Positions 5,681-13,824 of a DNA stretch of 21,773 bases are shown here, in pieces. The number at the start of each line of letters is the position of its first letter. Positions within the stretch are counted from its first letter, which is position 1. The stretch is from a virus: IMG/VR virus record IMGVR_UViG_3300042923_000965, positions 1 to 21,773 of that record; one strand, written 5' to 3'. The notes below the pieces were generated by a model that searched no databases, had not been told where the DNA came from, and was given only the letters and a program-made list of their open reading frames with translations. The translations under genes were made by a program, and so were the position numbers.

Positions 5681-7626
5681 AATTAAAACTTAAAGAATTA
5701 CACATACAGAATTTTAAGGGTTGTAAGAACTCTAAAATTAACTTTAAAAATAGGACAAGTATTTATGGCCAAAATGGTTCAGGAAAAACTACAATAGCAG
5801 ATGCATTCTTCTGGGTACTATTTAACAAAGATAGCAACGGTTCAACTAACTTTGATATTAGACCAAAAGATTCTACCGGAGCAGACATTGATTTTATAGA
5901 TATTCAAGTTGACCTAATAGTTGAAGTAGACGGTAAAGAATTGAGTATTAATAAAACTCAAAAACAAAAATGGGTTAAGAAACGCGGATCAGAAGAAAAA
6001 ACTTTTGAGGGTAATGAGAGTTCTTATGAAGTTAATACGATTCCTAAATCAGAGAAAGAGTTTAGGGCTTATATAGATAATTTGATATCAGAGGACGTAT
6101 TCAAGTTTGTGTCAAACACAAGTGCGTTTATGGCACAAAAGCCGGCTGAAAGGCGAGAAACATTGTTTGAATTGGTATCAGAGATTACGGACGTAGATGT
6201 GTTGGCTACAGATAAAAAGTTATTAGATGGACTATCAGATTTATTAGCACAGTTTACAGTTGATGAACTTATGAGCCGTAGCGCAAAAGCATTGAAAGAA
6301 TATAAGAAGAAATTAGAAGAGGTACCTGCAAGGATAGACGAAGTTTCAAAAACCATAGTTGATATAGATTATACAGAACACGAAGAACATTTAAAAGAAC
6401 TCAAAAGTCAGTTAGCTCAAATTGAAGAGCAAATTGCAGATGGCTCCAAAGGGCACGAATTATTAACCCAACTTAAAGATGAAATAGCTTCAATCAAAGA
6501 TAAGATGGCTGATATTGAGAGAGCTGAAAAGAAAAATCTCAATGATAAGAGGCAGGCTGTCCAAACTAAAATTGATTACGCAGGTATTACTTTTAATGAA
6601 CTATTCAACAAGCAAAAGAAGATTGAAAGCGACTTGGAACTTAAAAAATCTACTCTTCCTAACAATGAACAATATCTAGAAAAGTTAGGTAGCGATTACA
6701 AAGAAGAAAAAGTAAAAGAACTGGACCATACAACAACATTTTGTCCTACTTGTCACCAAGAGCTCCCAGGAGAAATGAAAGAGGAATTAATCAAAAATTT
6801 TGCAGCTAAAAAGGATGAAAGGTTACTTGAAATTAATATAAAAGGTAAAAGTGTTGCTGACTCCATCAAAAAAGACAAAGCCGATATTGACACATTAGAA
6901 AAAGAACTTGAAATAGTCAAGGCAGATAAGGTCATTGCTAATGGTGAAAGGAATAAATTATCTACAGAGTTAGAGACAATTCCTACAACAATTGGTACTG
7001 AAATGCTTATGGATATAGAAGAGTATCATAAATTACGCATTGATTTAAGCAACCAAAGCAAATATCTAGAGGAGCTTCAGAACGGTTCTGATGATGATAA
7101 GAAGAATGTATTAATCCAACAAAAACGAGCTATACAAACTGATATTGATAATACCAATAAAACTATAGCAGGCAAACAAGTTATTGAATCAGCTAAGATT
7201 AGGGTAGAAGAATTAAAGTCAGAGCAAAAGGACTTGTCGCAAAAAATTGCTACTGTAGAAAAGGAAATCTATCTATTAGAAGAGTTCAATAAAACAAAAG
7301 TAAATATGTTATCTGAGAAAATCAACAGTCATTTTAAAGTAGTTAAGTGGAAATTGTTTGAACGTCAGATAAACGGTGGATACAAGCCAGTATGTGAGCC
7401 ATTGATTAAAGGCCAATCTTACAACAATGGATTAAATTCAGGGCATAAAATTTTAGCAGAACTCGATATAATCGCAACTCTTCAAAAGATTTATGAAGTT
7501 GAGGTACCTGTGTTTGTTGATAATGCAGAGCGTATTAATGGTTTTAATATTCCGGATATGGATTGCCAGTTGATAACGCTTAATGTAAGTGGTGATAGAG
7601 AATTGAAAGTGGAGGTAAGTAAATAA
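5677..7626 (+). CDS. SMC/Rad50-like AAA ATPase of phage recombination module
   Basis: A 649-residue protein laid out like SbcC/Rad50. It has an N-terminal ABC half-site with Walker A GQNGSGKT (about residues 31-38), a long coiled coil (~200-340), a zinc-hook-like CPTC at 356-359, a second coiled coil (~385-560), and a C-terminal half-site with the Walker-B-like VPVFVDNAER (~605-615). At 649 residues it is shorter than full SbcC (about 1,000). Usual Rad50 proteins have Asp-Glu at Walker B; here Asp-Asn-Ala-Glu is seen. Established relatives work with an SbcD/Mre11 nuclease, but none is encoded next to it. RecT follows with a 1-base overlap, so it probably organises or loads DNA ends for RecT annealing. 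Confidence 0.85.
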   Translation: MKLKLKELHIQNFKGCKNSKINFKNRTSIYGQNGSGKTTIADAFFWVLFNKDSNGSTNFDIRPKDSTGADIDFIDIQVDLIVEVDGKELSINKTQKQKWVKKRGSEEKTFEGNESSYEVNTIPKSEKEFRAYIDNLISEDVFKFVSNTSAFMAQKPAERRETLFELVSEITDVDVLATDKKLLDGLSDLLAQFTVDELMSRSAKALKEYKKKLEEVPARIDEVSKTIVDIDYTEHEEHLKELKSQLAQIEEQIADGSKGHELLTQLKDEIASIKDKMADIERAEKKNLNDKRQAVQTKIDYAGITFNELFNKQKKIESDLELKKSTLPNNEQYLEKLGSDYKEEKVKELDHTTTFCPTCHQELPGEMKEELIKNFAAKKDERLLEINIKGKSVADSIKKDKADIDTLEKELEIVKADKVIANGERNKLSTELETIPTTIGTEMLMDIEEYHKLRIDLSNQSKYLEELQNGSDDDKKNVLIQQKRAIQTDIDNTNKTIAGKQVIESAKIRVEELKSEQKDLSQKIATVEKEIYLLEEFNKTKVNMLSEKINSHFKVVKWKLFERQINGGYKPVCEPLIKGQSYNNGLNSGHKILAELDIIATLQKIYEVEVPVFVDNAERINGFNIPDMDCQLITLNVSGDRELKVEVSK

Positions 7627-8600
7627 TGGCAGCTCAAAATCAAGTAGCAACACAACAACCCAAAACAGGTATAGCAACGTTTTTATCAAGTGAAAAGATA
7701 AAGGCAAATGTTATGCAGGTAGTAGGGCAAAAGAATAGTCAAAGATTTATAGCAAGCATAGTATCAGCGGTTCAAACAAACCCTGCACTACAAGAATGTA
7801 CGCACGCAAGTATATTAAGCTCGGCTCTTCTAGGAGAGGCGCTTAATCTTTCCCCAAGTCCACAATTAGGACAGTTTTATATGGTCCCATACAAGAAAAA
7901 AGACAAAAGCGGAAATGTAGTATCAGTAGATGCACAGTTCCAACTTGGGGCTAAGGGTTATAAACAATTAGCAATGAGAACTGGTCAGTATTTAGATATA
8001 GATTGTATCTACATTCACGAAGGAGAATATCTAGGTAGAGATAAATTCACTGCAAAACCAAAATTCGAATTTATAGTTGATGATGATATCAGAGAATCAC
8101 TTCCGGTAATTGGATATTTGGCATTCTTTGAACTTCTGAACGGATTTAAGAAACAAATATATTGGTCAAAAGCTAAGATGGAAAAGCACGCAAATACATA
8201 TTCACAGGCTTTCAATTTAGACAGTTATTATAAACTACTTAATGGTGAAATTCCTCAAAAAGAACTTTGGAAGTATTCTTCTTACTGGTACAAGTCATTT
8301 GATGAAATGGCAGAAAAGACTATGATTAGGCAACTTATTAGTAAGTGGGGAATTATGAGTATTGAAATGGAAGATGCTTTTACCAAGGATATGGCAGTTA
8401 TTGATGAAAGTGGAAATCCTCATTATGTTGACAATGAAAATGTTACCGCAGACGAAGAAATGGCTGCTGATATCAAGGCAAATGCTAATAGTCAAAGTTT
8501 TGAAACAGTAATAGATATGGAGCCAACCCAAGATAATGACAATAAGCAGAAAGCCACTAATACTAATCAAGTTGATGATATTCCAGATTGGGCAAGGTAG
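7626..8600 (+). CDS. recT: RecT-family single-strand annealing protein
   Basis: A 324-residue protein. The region ~35-230 carries the conserved RecT signature: FIASIVSAVQTNPALQECTHASILSSALLGEALNLSPSPQLGQFYMVPYK, then FQLGAKGYKQLAMRTGQY. RecT proteins coat single-stranded DNA and anneal homologous strands during phage recombination and replication. The C-terminal ~90 residues are acidic and low in complexity (ADEEMAADIKANANSQS..., ending DDIPDWAR), probably a flexible tail for contact with SSB or the nuclease. The ATG overlaps the ATPase stop by one base. No RecE or YqaJ exonuclease is present; the MBL-fold gene that follows is the nearest nuclease-like candidate. Confidence 0.93.
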   Translation: MAAQNQVATQQPKTGIATFLSSEKIKANVMQVVGQKNSQRFIASIVSAVQTNPALQECTHASILSSALLGEALNLSPSPQLGQFYMVPYKKKDKSGNVVSVDAQFQLGAKGYKQLAMRTGQYLDIDCIYIHEGEYLGRDKFTAKPKFEFIVDDDIRESLPVIGYLAFFELLNGFKKQIYWSKAKMEKHANTYSQAFNLDSYYKLLNGEIPQKELWKYSSYWYKSFDEMAEKTMIRQLISKWGIMSIEMEDAFTKDMAVIDESGNPHYVDNENVTADEEMAADIKANANSQSFETVIDMEPTQDNDNKQKATNTNQVDDIPDWAR

Positions 8601-8604
8601 CCAT

Positions 8605-9360
8605 ATGATTTTAAAATGTTTAGGTAGTAGTTCAAGTGGAAACTGCTACCTCCTAGAAAATGAAACAGAGTGTTTGGTCCTGGAATGTGGGATTAAGTTT
8701 TCGGAGGTTAAAAAGGCATTGGATTTTAACATTTCAAAGATAGTTGGAGTTTTGGCTTCGCATTCTCACAAGGATCACTTTGGATATTCAAGGGAATATA
8801 TCGTGTCAGGGATAAATGTTTATTCAAGCTATGAAACTTCTAAGGCTACTTGGAGTACAGAAAATTGCTGTAATAATGTAATACGCAAAGGATATTGGTA
8901 TAAAATCGGTGGGTTTACAGTCACACCATTTGAATGTGTCCATGACGTTGAATGTTTAGGGTTTATAATACAACATCAAGAAATAGGAACCTTGTTATTT
9001 GCAACAGATACAGAGTATGTCAAATACAATTTTAGAAATCAAAAGCTAAATCACATTTTAATAGAGTGTAACTATTCACAAAAAATAATTGATAACCGAG
9101 TTAGCCAGGATGAAATAAATAAAGGTCTGCGAGATAGAGTATTACTGTCACATATGGAATTAGAAACTTGTAAAAGCTTCATTTTAACAAACAAAACATC
9201 AAGCCTATACAATGTATGTCTTTTGCATTTAAGCGATGGAAATTCGAATGAAAAGCTATTCAAAGAAGAAGTACAAGCAGTAGTTGGTGAAAGCGTATTG
9301 GTTACGATTGCAGATAAAGGACTAGAAATCAATTTAGATTTATTCCCATTTCAAAATTAG
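8605..9360 (+). CDS. MBL-fold metallohydrolase (YycJ-like), possible nuclease
   Basis: A 251-residue protein with the metal motif HSHKDH (His53, His55, Asp57, His58) after the opening strand LGSSSSGNCYLLE, plus a second histidine (CVHDVECLGF), an aspartate (FATDTEY) and a late LLSHMEL histidine, together a full set of metallo-beta-lactamase-fold ligands. The SSSxGN opening is typical of the YycJ/WalJ subfamily. I start it at ATG 8605, five bases past recT; an upstream in-frame start would run 65 bases into recT. MBL genes between recT and ssb recur in clostridial phages, where a 5' exonuclease role beside RecT is suspected. That function is inference from position. Confidence 0.85.
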   Translation: MILKCLGSSSSGNCYLLENETECLVLECGIKFSEVKKALDFNISKIVGVLASHSHKDHFGYSREYIVSGINVYSSYETSKATWSTENCCNNVIRKGYWYKIGGFTVTPFECVHDVECLGFIIQHQEIGTLLFATDTEYVKYNFRNQKLNHILIECNYSQKIIDNRVSQDEINKGLRDRVLLSHMELETCKSFILTNKTSSLYNVCLLHLSDGNSNEKLFKEEVQAVVGESVLVTIADKGLEINLDLFPFQN

Positions 9361-9371
9361 GAGGAAGAAAG

Positions 9372-9797
9372 ATGAATAACGTAAGTTTAGTTGGAAGATT
9401 AACAAAGGATCCTGATGTTAGATATACAACCAATGGATTAAGTATAGCAAGAATCAATATAGCTGTGGATAGACAATTTAAAAAAGAGGGACAAGCTACT
9501 GCAGATTTTATACCTTGCATAGCATTTGGAAAAACTGCAGAGTTTGTTGAGAAGTATTTTTTAAAAGGACAACGAATTGGATTGACTGGAAGAATTCAGA
9601 CTGGTTCATACGAAAAGGAAGATGGAACTAAAGTTTATACCACTGATATAGTTATTGATAACGTTGAATTTGTTGAGAGCAAAACAAATGATAACAGCCA
9701 GGCGCAAACAGGAAGACGCCCAGAGCCAAGCGCAGCTCAAGGGGATGGATTTATGAACATTCCTGATGGAATGGAAGACGAATTACCCTTTAACTAA
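9372..9797 (+). CDS. ssb: Single-stranded DNA-binding protein
   Basis: A 141-residue protein with the SSB OB-fold opening (MNNVSLVGRLTKDPDVRYT.NG.SIARINIAVDR), the TADFIPCIAFGKTAEFVEKYFLKGQRIGLTGRIQTGSYE core, a low-complexity linker rich in Q, P and A, and the acidic tip DELPFN that recruits partner proteins. Length and architecture match bacterial SSB. It coats single strands for RecT annealing and for replication. GGAGGAAGA precedes the ATG. Confidence 0.95.
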   Translation: MNNVSLVGRLTKDPDVRYTTNGLSIARINIAVDRQFKKEGQATADFIPCIAFGKTAEFVEKYFLKGQRIGLTGRIQTGSYEKEDGTKVYTTDIVIDNVEFVESKTNDNSQAQTGRRPEPSAAQGDGFMNIPDGMEDELPFN

Positions 9798-9809
9798 TAG
9801 GAGGAAGAT

Positions 9810-10286
9810 ATGAGCAGTCTAACAATACAAATTGACTCGAGGGAAAAAGCGAGAGCAATTAAAAATATATTAGCCGAGTTCGGCAAACAAGGGGTCAAGT
9901 ATTACATATCAAAATTGTTCGTTGGGGACTATATGTCCCTGGACAATCCAAGGCTGATAATTGACCGTAAACAGAATTTAACTGAGATTTGCAGTAATAT
10001 GTGTCAGCAACACGAAAGGTTCCGAGCCGAGCTATTGAGGGCGCAAGAGAACGGTATAAAGATAGTAATATTGATTGAGCACAGTAACCAAATTAAGTCT
10101 GTGGAGGATGTGGCCAAGTGGCAAAATCCAAGACTGAAAGATGGAAATAAAGCTATGACAGGTGAAACTTTGTCAAAGATTATGGCTACAATGGAGCGCA
10201 AGTATGGATGCGAGTTTCTATTTTGTGACAAGTTACATACTGGACAGAAAATAATTGAATTGCTAGGAAGTGGTGGGCTTGACTAA
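9810..10286 (+). CDS. ERCC4-domain (XPF-like) nuclease
   Basis: A 158-residue protein whose strands carry the ERCC4/XPF active site: IDSREK (residues 8-13), VGDY (38-41) and IDRKQNLTEI (51-60), equivalent to the D...GD...ERKxxxD motif, with Asp in place of the usual Glu in ERK. XPF-type nucleases cut branched or flapped DNA. Phage versions lack the helicase and HhH parts and are about this size. It sits between ssb and the primase-like gene and overlaps the latter by 17 bases, so it belongs to the replication-recombination operon, probably resolving branched intermediates. Confidence 0.85.
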   Translation: MSSLTIQIDSREKARAIKNILAEFGKQGVKYYISKLFVGDYMSLDNPRLIIDRKQNLTEICSNMCQQHERFRAELLRAQENGIKIVILIEHSNQIKSVEDVAKWQNPRLKDGNKAMTGETLSKIMATMERKYGCEFLFCDKLHTGQKIIELLGSGGLD

Positions 10287-10749
10287 GGAAGAAATTAAAG
10301 CAACCGTTACTATGGATGAAGTAATTGCCCGTTTTGGATTTAAGAAGAATAAAAGGGGTTACATAGAGTGCCCCTTTCACAATGAAAAAACAGCTTCAAT
10401 GAAAATTTATAAGGATTCTTATTATTGTTTTGGATGTGGATCAAGTGGCGATATATTTACACTTGTTCAGAAATTGGACAACTTAACATTTGATGAAGCC
10501 TTTAAAGAACTTGGTGGAATACACGAAAATAATTTTTTTGCAAAAATTAACATTGATAAAGCCAGGCGCGAGAGAAATAAGTTAGAAATCAAGAAACAAA
10601 AGAAACAAGCTAAAAAGGAATTAAATTGTTTGCTAATAACGGTATATCGCAAATGGTTAAGCAAGTATGAACCTCTTTCTGATGAATGGACGGTTTGTTA
10701 TAACAATTTGCAGAAACAGTTGTATTTATGCGAAATTTTAAATGATTAG
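10270..10749 (+). CDS. CHC2 zinc-finger protein (DnaG-type primase N-terminal domain only)
   Basis: A 159-residue protein with the CHC2 zinc motif of bacterial primases: Cys34, His37, Cys53 and Cys56 (CPFHNEKTAS...YYCFGCG), followed by the SSGDIFTLVQKLDNLTFDEAFKELG segment typical of DnaG. The TOPRIM catalytic domain is absent; residues ~90-159 are lysine-rich and helical. It probably recognises template sequence for a partner enzyme. The start is ambiguous (GTG 10270, GTG 10273 or TTG 10279, all after AGGAAG); all overlap the ERCC4 gene end. It lies directly before the DUF927 ATPase, its likely partner. Confidence 0.85.
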   Translation: MVGLTKEEIKATVTMDEVIARFGFKKNKRGYIECPFHNEKTASMKIYKDSYYCFGCGSSGDIFTLVQKLDNLTFDEAFKELGGIHENNFFAKINIDKARRERNKLEIKKQKKQAKKELNCLLITVYRKWLSKYEPLSDEWTVCYNNLQKQLYLCEILND

Positions 10750-10759
10750 AGGTGAGGCA

Positions 10760-12655
10760 ATGGACATTGATAAGCTAACAGCAGCGACTATATTATCTAA
10801 CAATGTGATGTGTGAAATATTTGATGAGGTCGATCCGGTAGAGCGAGAGAGACTAATACAGGACTTAACAGATAAGGCTAAGATTCTAAGCGTTAAGAAT
10901 AAATTTGAAAATCTATTACAAGCTTTTAAAAAAAAGGAAAAAGAATTTTTAGCTGAAAAAAAGAAAGAAATCAAAAGGGTTGATAACACATTTAATAATT
11001 ATTCTTCTTTCGGTGAAGAGTATGAACCTCTTTTTTGTGGGAATTGGATAGCTGATGATAATGGAATAAGAACCTTTACAATGTTTGGAGAACGATTAGC
11101 TTGTTATCACCCTATTATACCTATATCAAGGCTTGTAAATGCCGAAACAGGCAAAGAGAAAATAAAGTTAGCCTACAAGAAAGGATTCAAATGGAAAGAA
11201 GTTATTGTTGATAAAGGAGTAATTGCTTCAGCAAATAAAATAGTTTCATTGGCAGACTACGGTATTTCAGTTACATCTGAGACTGCAAAAGCATTAGTTG
11301 GTTATTTGTCTGATATAGAAAATTTTAATATAAATCTAATAAAAATACAGGTTTCTACGTCAAAATTAGGGTGGATAGATAAGCAATTTATGCCTTACGG
11401 TGCGGATATTATTTTTGATAATGAAACAAGATTTAAGACAACTTTTGAGAGTATTAAAGAATGTGGTGATATAAATATATGGATTAATTTAATTAAAAAG
11501 GTTCGTAAAACAAAAAGGTTTGAAGCAAAAATTTATCTTGTAGGAGCTTTGGCAAGTGCCCTGATTGAACCTTTGAACGCTTTGCCATTTATTATTAATC
11601 TATGGGGTGATACAGGAAAAGGAAAAACTGTTGCTATGATGTTAGCAGCAAGCGTTTGGGCATATCCAGGAGAGAGTGATTATGTTACGGATCCCAAGTC
11701 AACTGTTACAGCATTAGAGTTAAGGTTAGATTTTTTAAACAACTTCCCAATGCTCATTGACGATATGGCGCAACTTAAGGATAAGTTCGGCGGTGATTTT
11801 TCAGAATTAGTTTATATGCTTTGTTCTGGAAAAGGTAAGGATAGAGCTAACGCTAACCTTGGGTTGAATAAATCCACTACCTGGCGCAATGTAATCCTAA
11901 CAAACGGTGAACACAGCCTTGTAACAGAAACTATGCAAGGTGGAGCTATAAATAGAATTATTGATGTTGAAATGTCAGAAGGTTACATATTCCCTAATGG
12001 TAATGAAGTTGTTGAAATAATAAAACAAAACTATGGATTTTGTGGTAAAAAGTTTATTGAGATTATCGATGAAATAGGCCTTGAAGAGATTAAGAACATA
12101 CAGCAAGGGTTTTTACAAAGGATAAATCAAAGAGCAAAAGAGCTAGGTGTTGACAAAGAAGAAAAACAAACACTGCCAATGTCAATAATTTTAACTACTG
12201 ACAAAATTGCAACAGACTATATTTTTTGCGATGGTGAATATTTAGATTTTGATGCGTGTGTTGATCTCTTGAAAAATAAAGGAGAAGTCAGTGAGAATGA
12301 GAGAGCATATGAGTTTATACTTTCCGAAGTTGCTATCAATATGAATAAATTCAAACCAGATAACTATACCGGAGAATATAAAGGTGAAATTTGGGGATCT
12401 ATCGAAAATGGTTATGCAATTATTTTAAACAACGCATTTAATAAAATTTGTGAACGTGGTAATTTTTCAAGTAAAGCATTCTTGTCATGGGCAGGTAAAC
12501 AGGATTTATTAAGCTCCTCAGGGGGTAAAAATACAAAAACTAAAAGACTAAATGGCTCAGTTGCAAGGTGTGTATGGTTAAAGATAGATAGTATTGATAA
12601 AGACGGTTTTACCAATGTGTCTGATGAAGAACAAGAAAAACTGCCATTTATGTAA
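10760..12655 (+). CDS. DUF927-family replication ATPase/helicase
   Basis: A 631-residue protein. The central region (~90-480) matches the DUF927 family found in phage and plasmid replication modules, with Walker A GDTGKGKT (about 283-290) and the Walker-B-like FPMLIDDMAQ (about 328-337), as in ring-forming P-loop ATPases. The N-terminal ~80 residues are a charged coiled-coil region, and the C-terminal ~120 residues may bind DNA. The ATG at 10760 follows GGTGAGG; the upstream ATG at 10742 lacks a site. Together with the CHC2 protein it probably opens the origin, and the iteron cluster begins at its stop codon. No separate DnaC- or DnaB-like gene is seen. Confidence 0.8.
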   Translation: MDIDKLTAATILSNNVMCEIFDEVDPVERERLIQDLTDKAKILSVKNKFENLLQAFKKKEKEFLAEKKKEIKRVDNTFNNYSSFGEEYEPLFCGNWIADDNGIRTFTMFGERLACYHPIIPISRLVNAETGKEKIKLAYKKGFKWKEVIVDKGVIASANKIVSLADYGISVTSETAKALVGYLSDIENFNINLIKIQVSTSKLGWIDKQFMPYGADIIFDNETRFKTTFESIKECGDINIWINLIKKVRKTKRFEAKIYLVGALASALIEPLNALPFIINLWGDTGKGKTVAMMLAASVWAYPGESDYVTDPKSTVTALELRLDFLNNFPMLIDDMAQLKDKFGGDFSELVYMLCSGKGKDRANANLGLNKSTTWRNVILTNGEHSLVTETMQGGAINRIIDVEMSEGYIFPNGNEVVEIIKQNYGFCGKKFIEIIDEIGLEEIKNIQQGFLQRINQRAKELGVDKEEKQTLPMSIILTTDKIATDYIFCDGEYLDFDACVDLLKNKGEVSENERAYEFILSEVAINMNKFKPDNYTGEYKGEIWGSIENGYAIILNNAFNKICERGNFSSKAFLSWAGKQDLLSSSGGKNTKTKRLNGSVARCVWLKIDSIDKDGFTNVSDEEQEKLPFM

Positions 12656-12885
12656 CACCGTAACACCTGTAACACCTGTAACACGAAAAATAAGGGACCT
12701 TAATATTGGTTATTAAAAAGCGTACAAACTTGAATATTTTATTACTCGCGTAAGGGCATATGCAAAAAAAGGTGTTACAGGTGTTACAACTCTTGAAAAG
12801 CTAGTAAAATCAATGCTTTCAGCGTAACACGTTAGAGGTTACAAACAATATACAAGGTGTTACAACATATTAAATAAGGTGTTAC
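12652..12885. repeat. Iteron cluster, candidate replication origin
   Basis: Nine exact copies of GTAACAC or its complement GTGTTAC in 234 bp. Direct: 12652, 12660, 12669, 12678 and 12824. Inverted: 12772, 12781, 12857 and 12879. Within the tandem parts the period is 8-9 bp with unit TGTAACACC. The first copy overlaps the stop codon of the DUF927 gene. Between the outer groups lies an AT-rich stretch (12700-12770), as expected for a melting element. This ~250-bp stretch holds no gene. Iterons next to the replication ATPase are the usual layout of a phage origin. Confidence 0.7.
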
Positions 12886-12905
12886 AAATGAAAGGAATTA
12901 ACAAA

Positions 12906-13109
12906 ATGGACACTAAATCAATCAACTTAATCGTAAAAGATGTATTTAAAGATACCTATAATCTATATACAAAATATCACGGTATGGCAAATACAGTTGA
13001 GAATTGGGACAAAGTATGTGCAGAGGCAGAGGACTTATATAAGAAATATGATGATCCAATCTGCAAGAAAATGACGTTGCTAGTGATAGAACAGCTTGAA
13101 AGTGAGTAA
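12906..13109 (+). CDS. 67-residue acidic phage protein of unknown function
   Basis: The start is taken as ATG 12906 with AAAGGA 10 bases upstream; an in-frame GTG at 12879 lies inside the last iteron and is unlikely. The sequence is helical and charged (SINLIVKDVFKDTYNLYTKYHGMANTVENWDKVCAEAEDLYKKYDDPICKK...). It resembles small phage proteins found after replication genes in clostridial phages, but I can name no family. Confidence 0.65.
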   Translation: MDTKSINLIVKDVFKDTYNLYTKYHGMANTVENWDKVCAEAEDLYKKYDDPICKKMTLLVIEQLESE

Positions 13110-13133
13110 AAAGAGTAAAGAAGGAGGGATGAA

Positions 13134-13295
13134 ATGAAAGCTCTAGAAGTAAAGAAAGAAACAAAAATTTACTTTTGTCTTTTGTGTGGGAAAGAAGTAT
13201 CAGGCGACCACATAGTGATTAAAACTAGACGAAAATCGGAAATACACATAGATAATCATTGTATGAATGAGTATTTGAAAACTAATAAGAGCTAG
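13134..13295 (+). CDS. 53-residue zinc-binding-type small protein
   Basis: ATG 13134 follows AGGAGGGATGAA, and TAG is at 13293-13295. The peptide holds CLLCG near residue 14 and HIDNHC near residue 40, giving Cys, Cys, His and Cys spaced like a treble-clef or short zinc finger. It could bind nucleic acid or a partner protein. It sits in the run of small genes after the origin. Function unknown. Confidence 0.6.
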   Translation: MKALEVKKETKIYFCLLCGKEVSGDHIVIKTRRKSEIHIDNHCMNEYLKTNKS

Positions 13296-13304
13296 GGGGG
13301 GTAT

Positions 13305-13562
13305 ATGATGAACAACCAAGAAGTAATAAGCCAACTAAAAAGCCTAAGACAAAACAGTGAATGTCACGCAAAGGGCGTATATGCGGATGAGATATGGACA
13401 GCGGATATTGAGGCACTTGACATTGCAATTAAAGCAGTAGAAAAGCAAGTAGAACTTGAAAATCTGATTAAGGACATCAAAAAAGACTTTAACAAAGATG
13501 ATAAATATAGTGTAAGCCTTGTATTGGAGATGTTGGAAAGTGTGAGGAGTGTGGAAGAATGA
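13305..13562 (+). CDS. 85-residue phage protein of unknown function
   Basis: The start is ATG 13305 or ATG 13308; the G-rich ribosome site (13295-13301) favours the second. The protein is helical with the early motif SECHAKGVYADEIWTADIEALDIAIKAVEKQ, a pattern frequent in short phage proteins annotated as hypothetical. It is coupled to the next gene by ATGA overlap. No catalytic motif is visible. Confidence 0.65.
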   Translation: MMNNQEVISQLKSLRQNSECHAKGVYADEIWTADIEALDIAIKAVEKQVELENLIKDIKKDFNKDDKYSVSLVLEMLESVRSVEE

Positions 13563-13705
13563 TTAACGAAATTAAATTACTCAAAGAAATCAAAAACTTC
13601 TTTAAAATGCGAATAGGTAAAACCAATGAATATGTTGATCGCATACTCGATTATAATAAGCAGATTTGCAATATTATTGATAAGCAGGCAAAAGTAACTC
13701 AATGA
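13559..13705 (+). CDS. 48-residue helical phage protein
   Basis: The ATG at 13559 overlaps the previous stop (ATGA), and TGA is at 13703-13705. The peptide (MINEIKLLKEIKNFFKMRIG...IIDKQAKVTQ) is fully helical and basic with heptad-like leucine and isoleucine spacing. It is the last gene of the rightward early run before the opposite-strand Abi-like gene. Function unknown; translational coupling is the main support. Confidence 0.55.
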   Translation: MINEIKLLKEIKNFFKMRIGKTNEYVDRILDYNKQICNIIDKQAKVTQ

Positions 13706-13792
13706 GTTCCGCGTAGTAAGTAACGATATAGAAGTACTTTGTTAGAACTTGAAATGAGTTAAAGATAGAGTTAGTGGGAAGGTTTAAATTGA

Positions 13793-13819
13793 AATATCTG
13801 CACTATTTCAGCAGATATT
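13793..13819. terminator. Shared hairpin between converging transcripts
   Basis: AATATCTGC (13793-13801), 9-base loop, GCAGATATT (13811-13819): a perfect 9-bp stem between the end of the early operon and the stop of the minus-strand Abi-like gene. T-rich flanks on both sides suggest a weak bidirectional terminator. Confidence 0.6.
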
Positions 13820-13824
13820 AATAC

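Noticed and set aside
8536-8604. Upstream extension of the MBL-fold gene
   Set aside because: It would overlap recT by 65 bases; conserved MBL sequence begins right at ATG 8605.
12652-12885. Operators of a transcription regulator instead of an origin
   Set aside because: Not excluded, but nine copies in tandem beside a replication ATPase and without a clear promoter fit an origin better.
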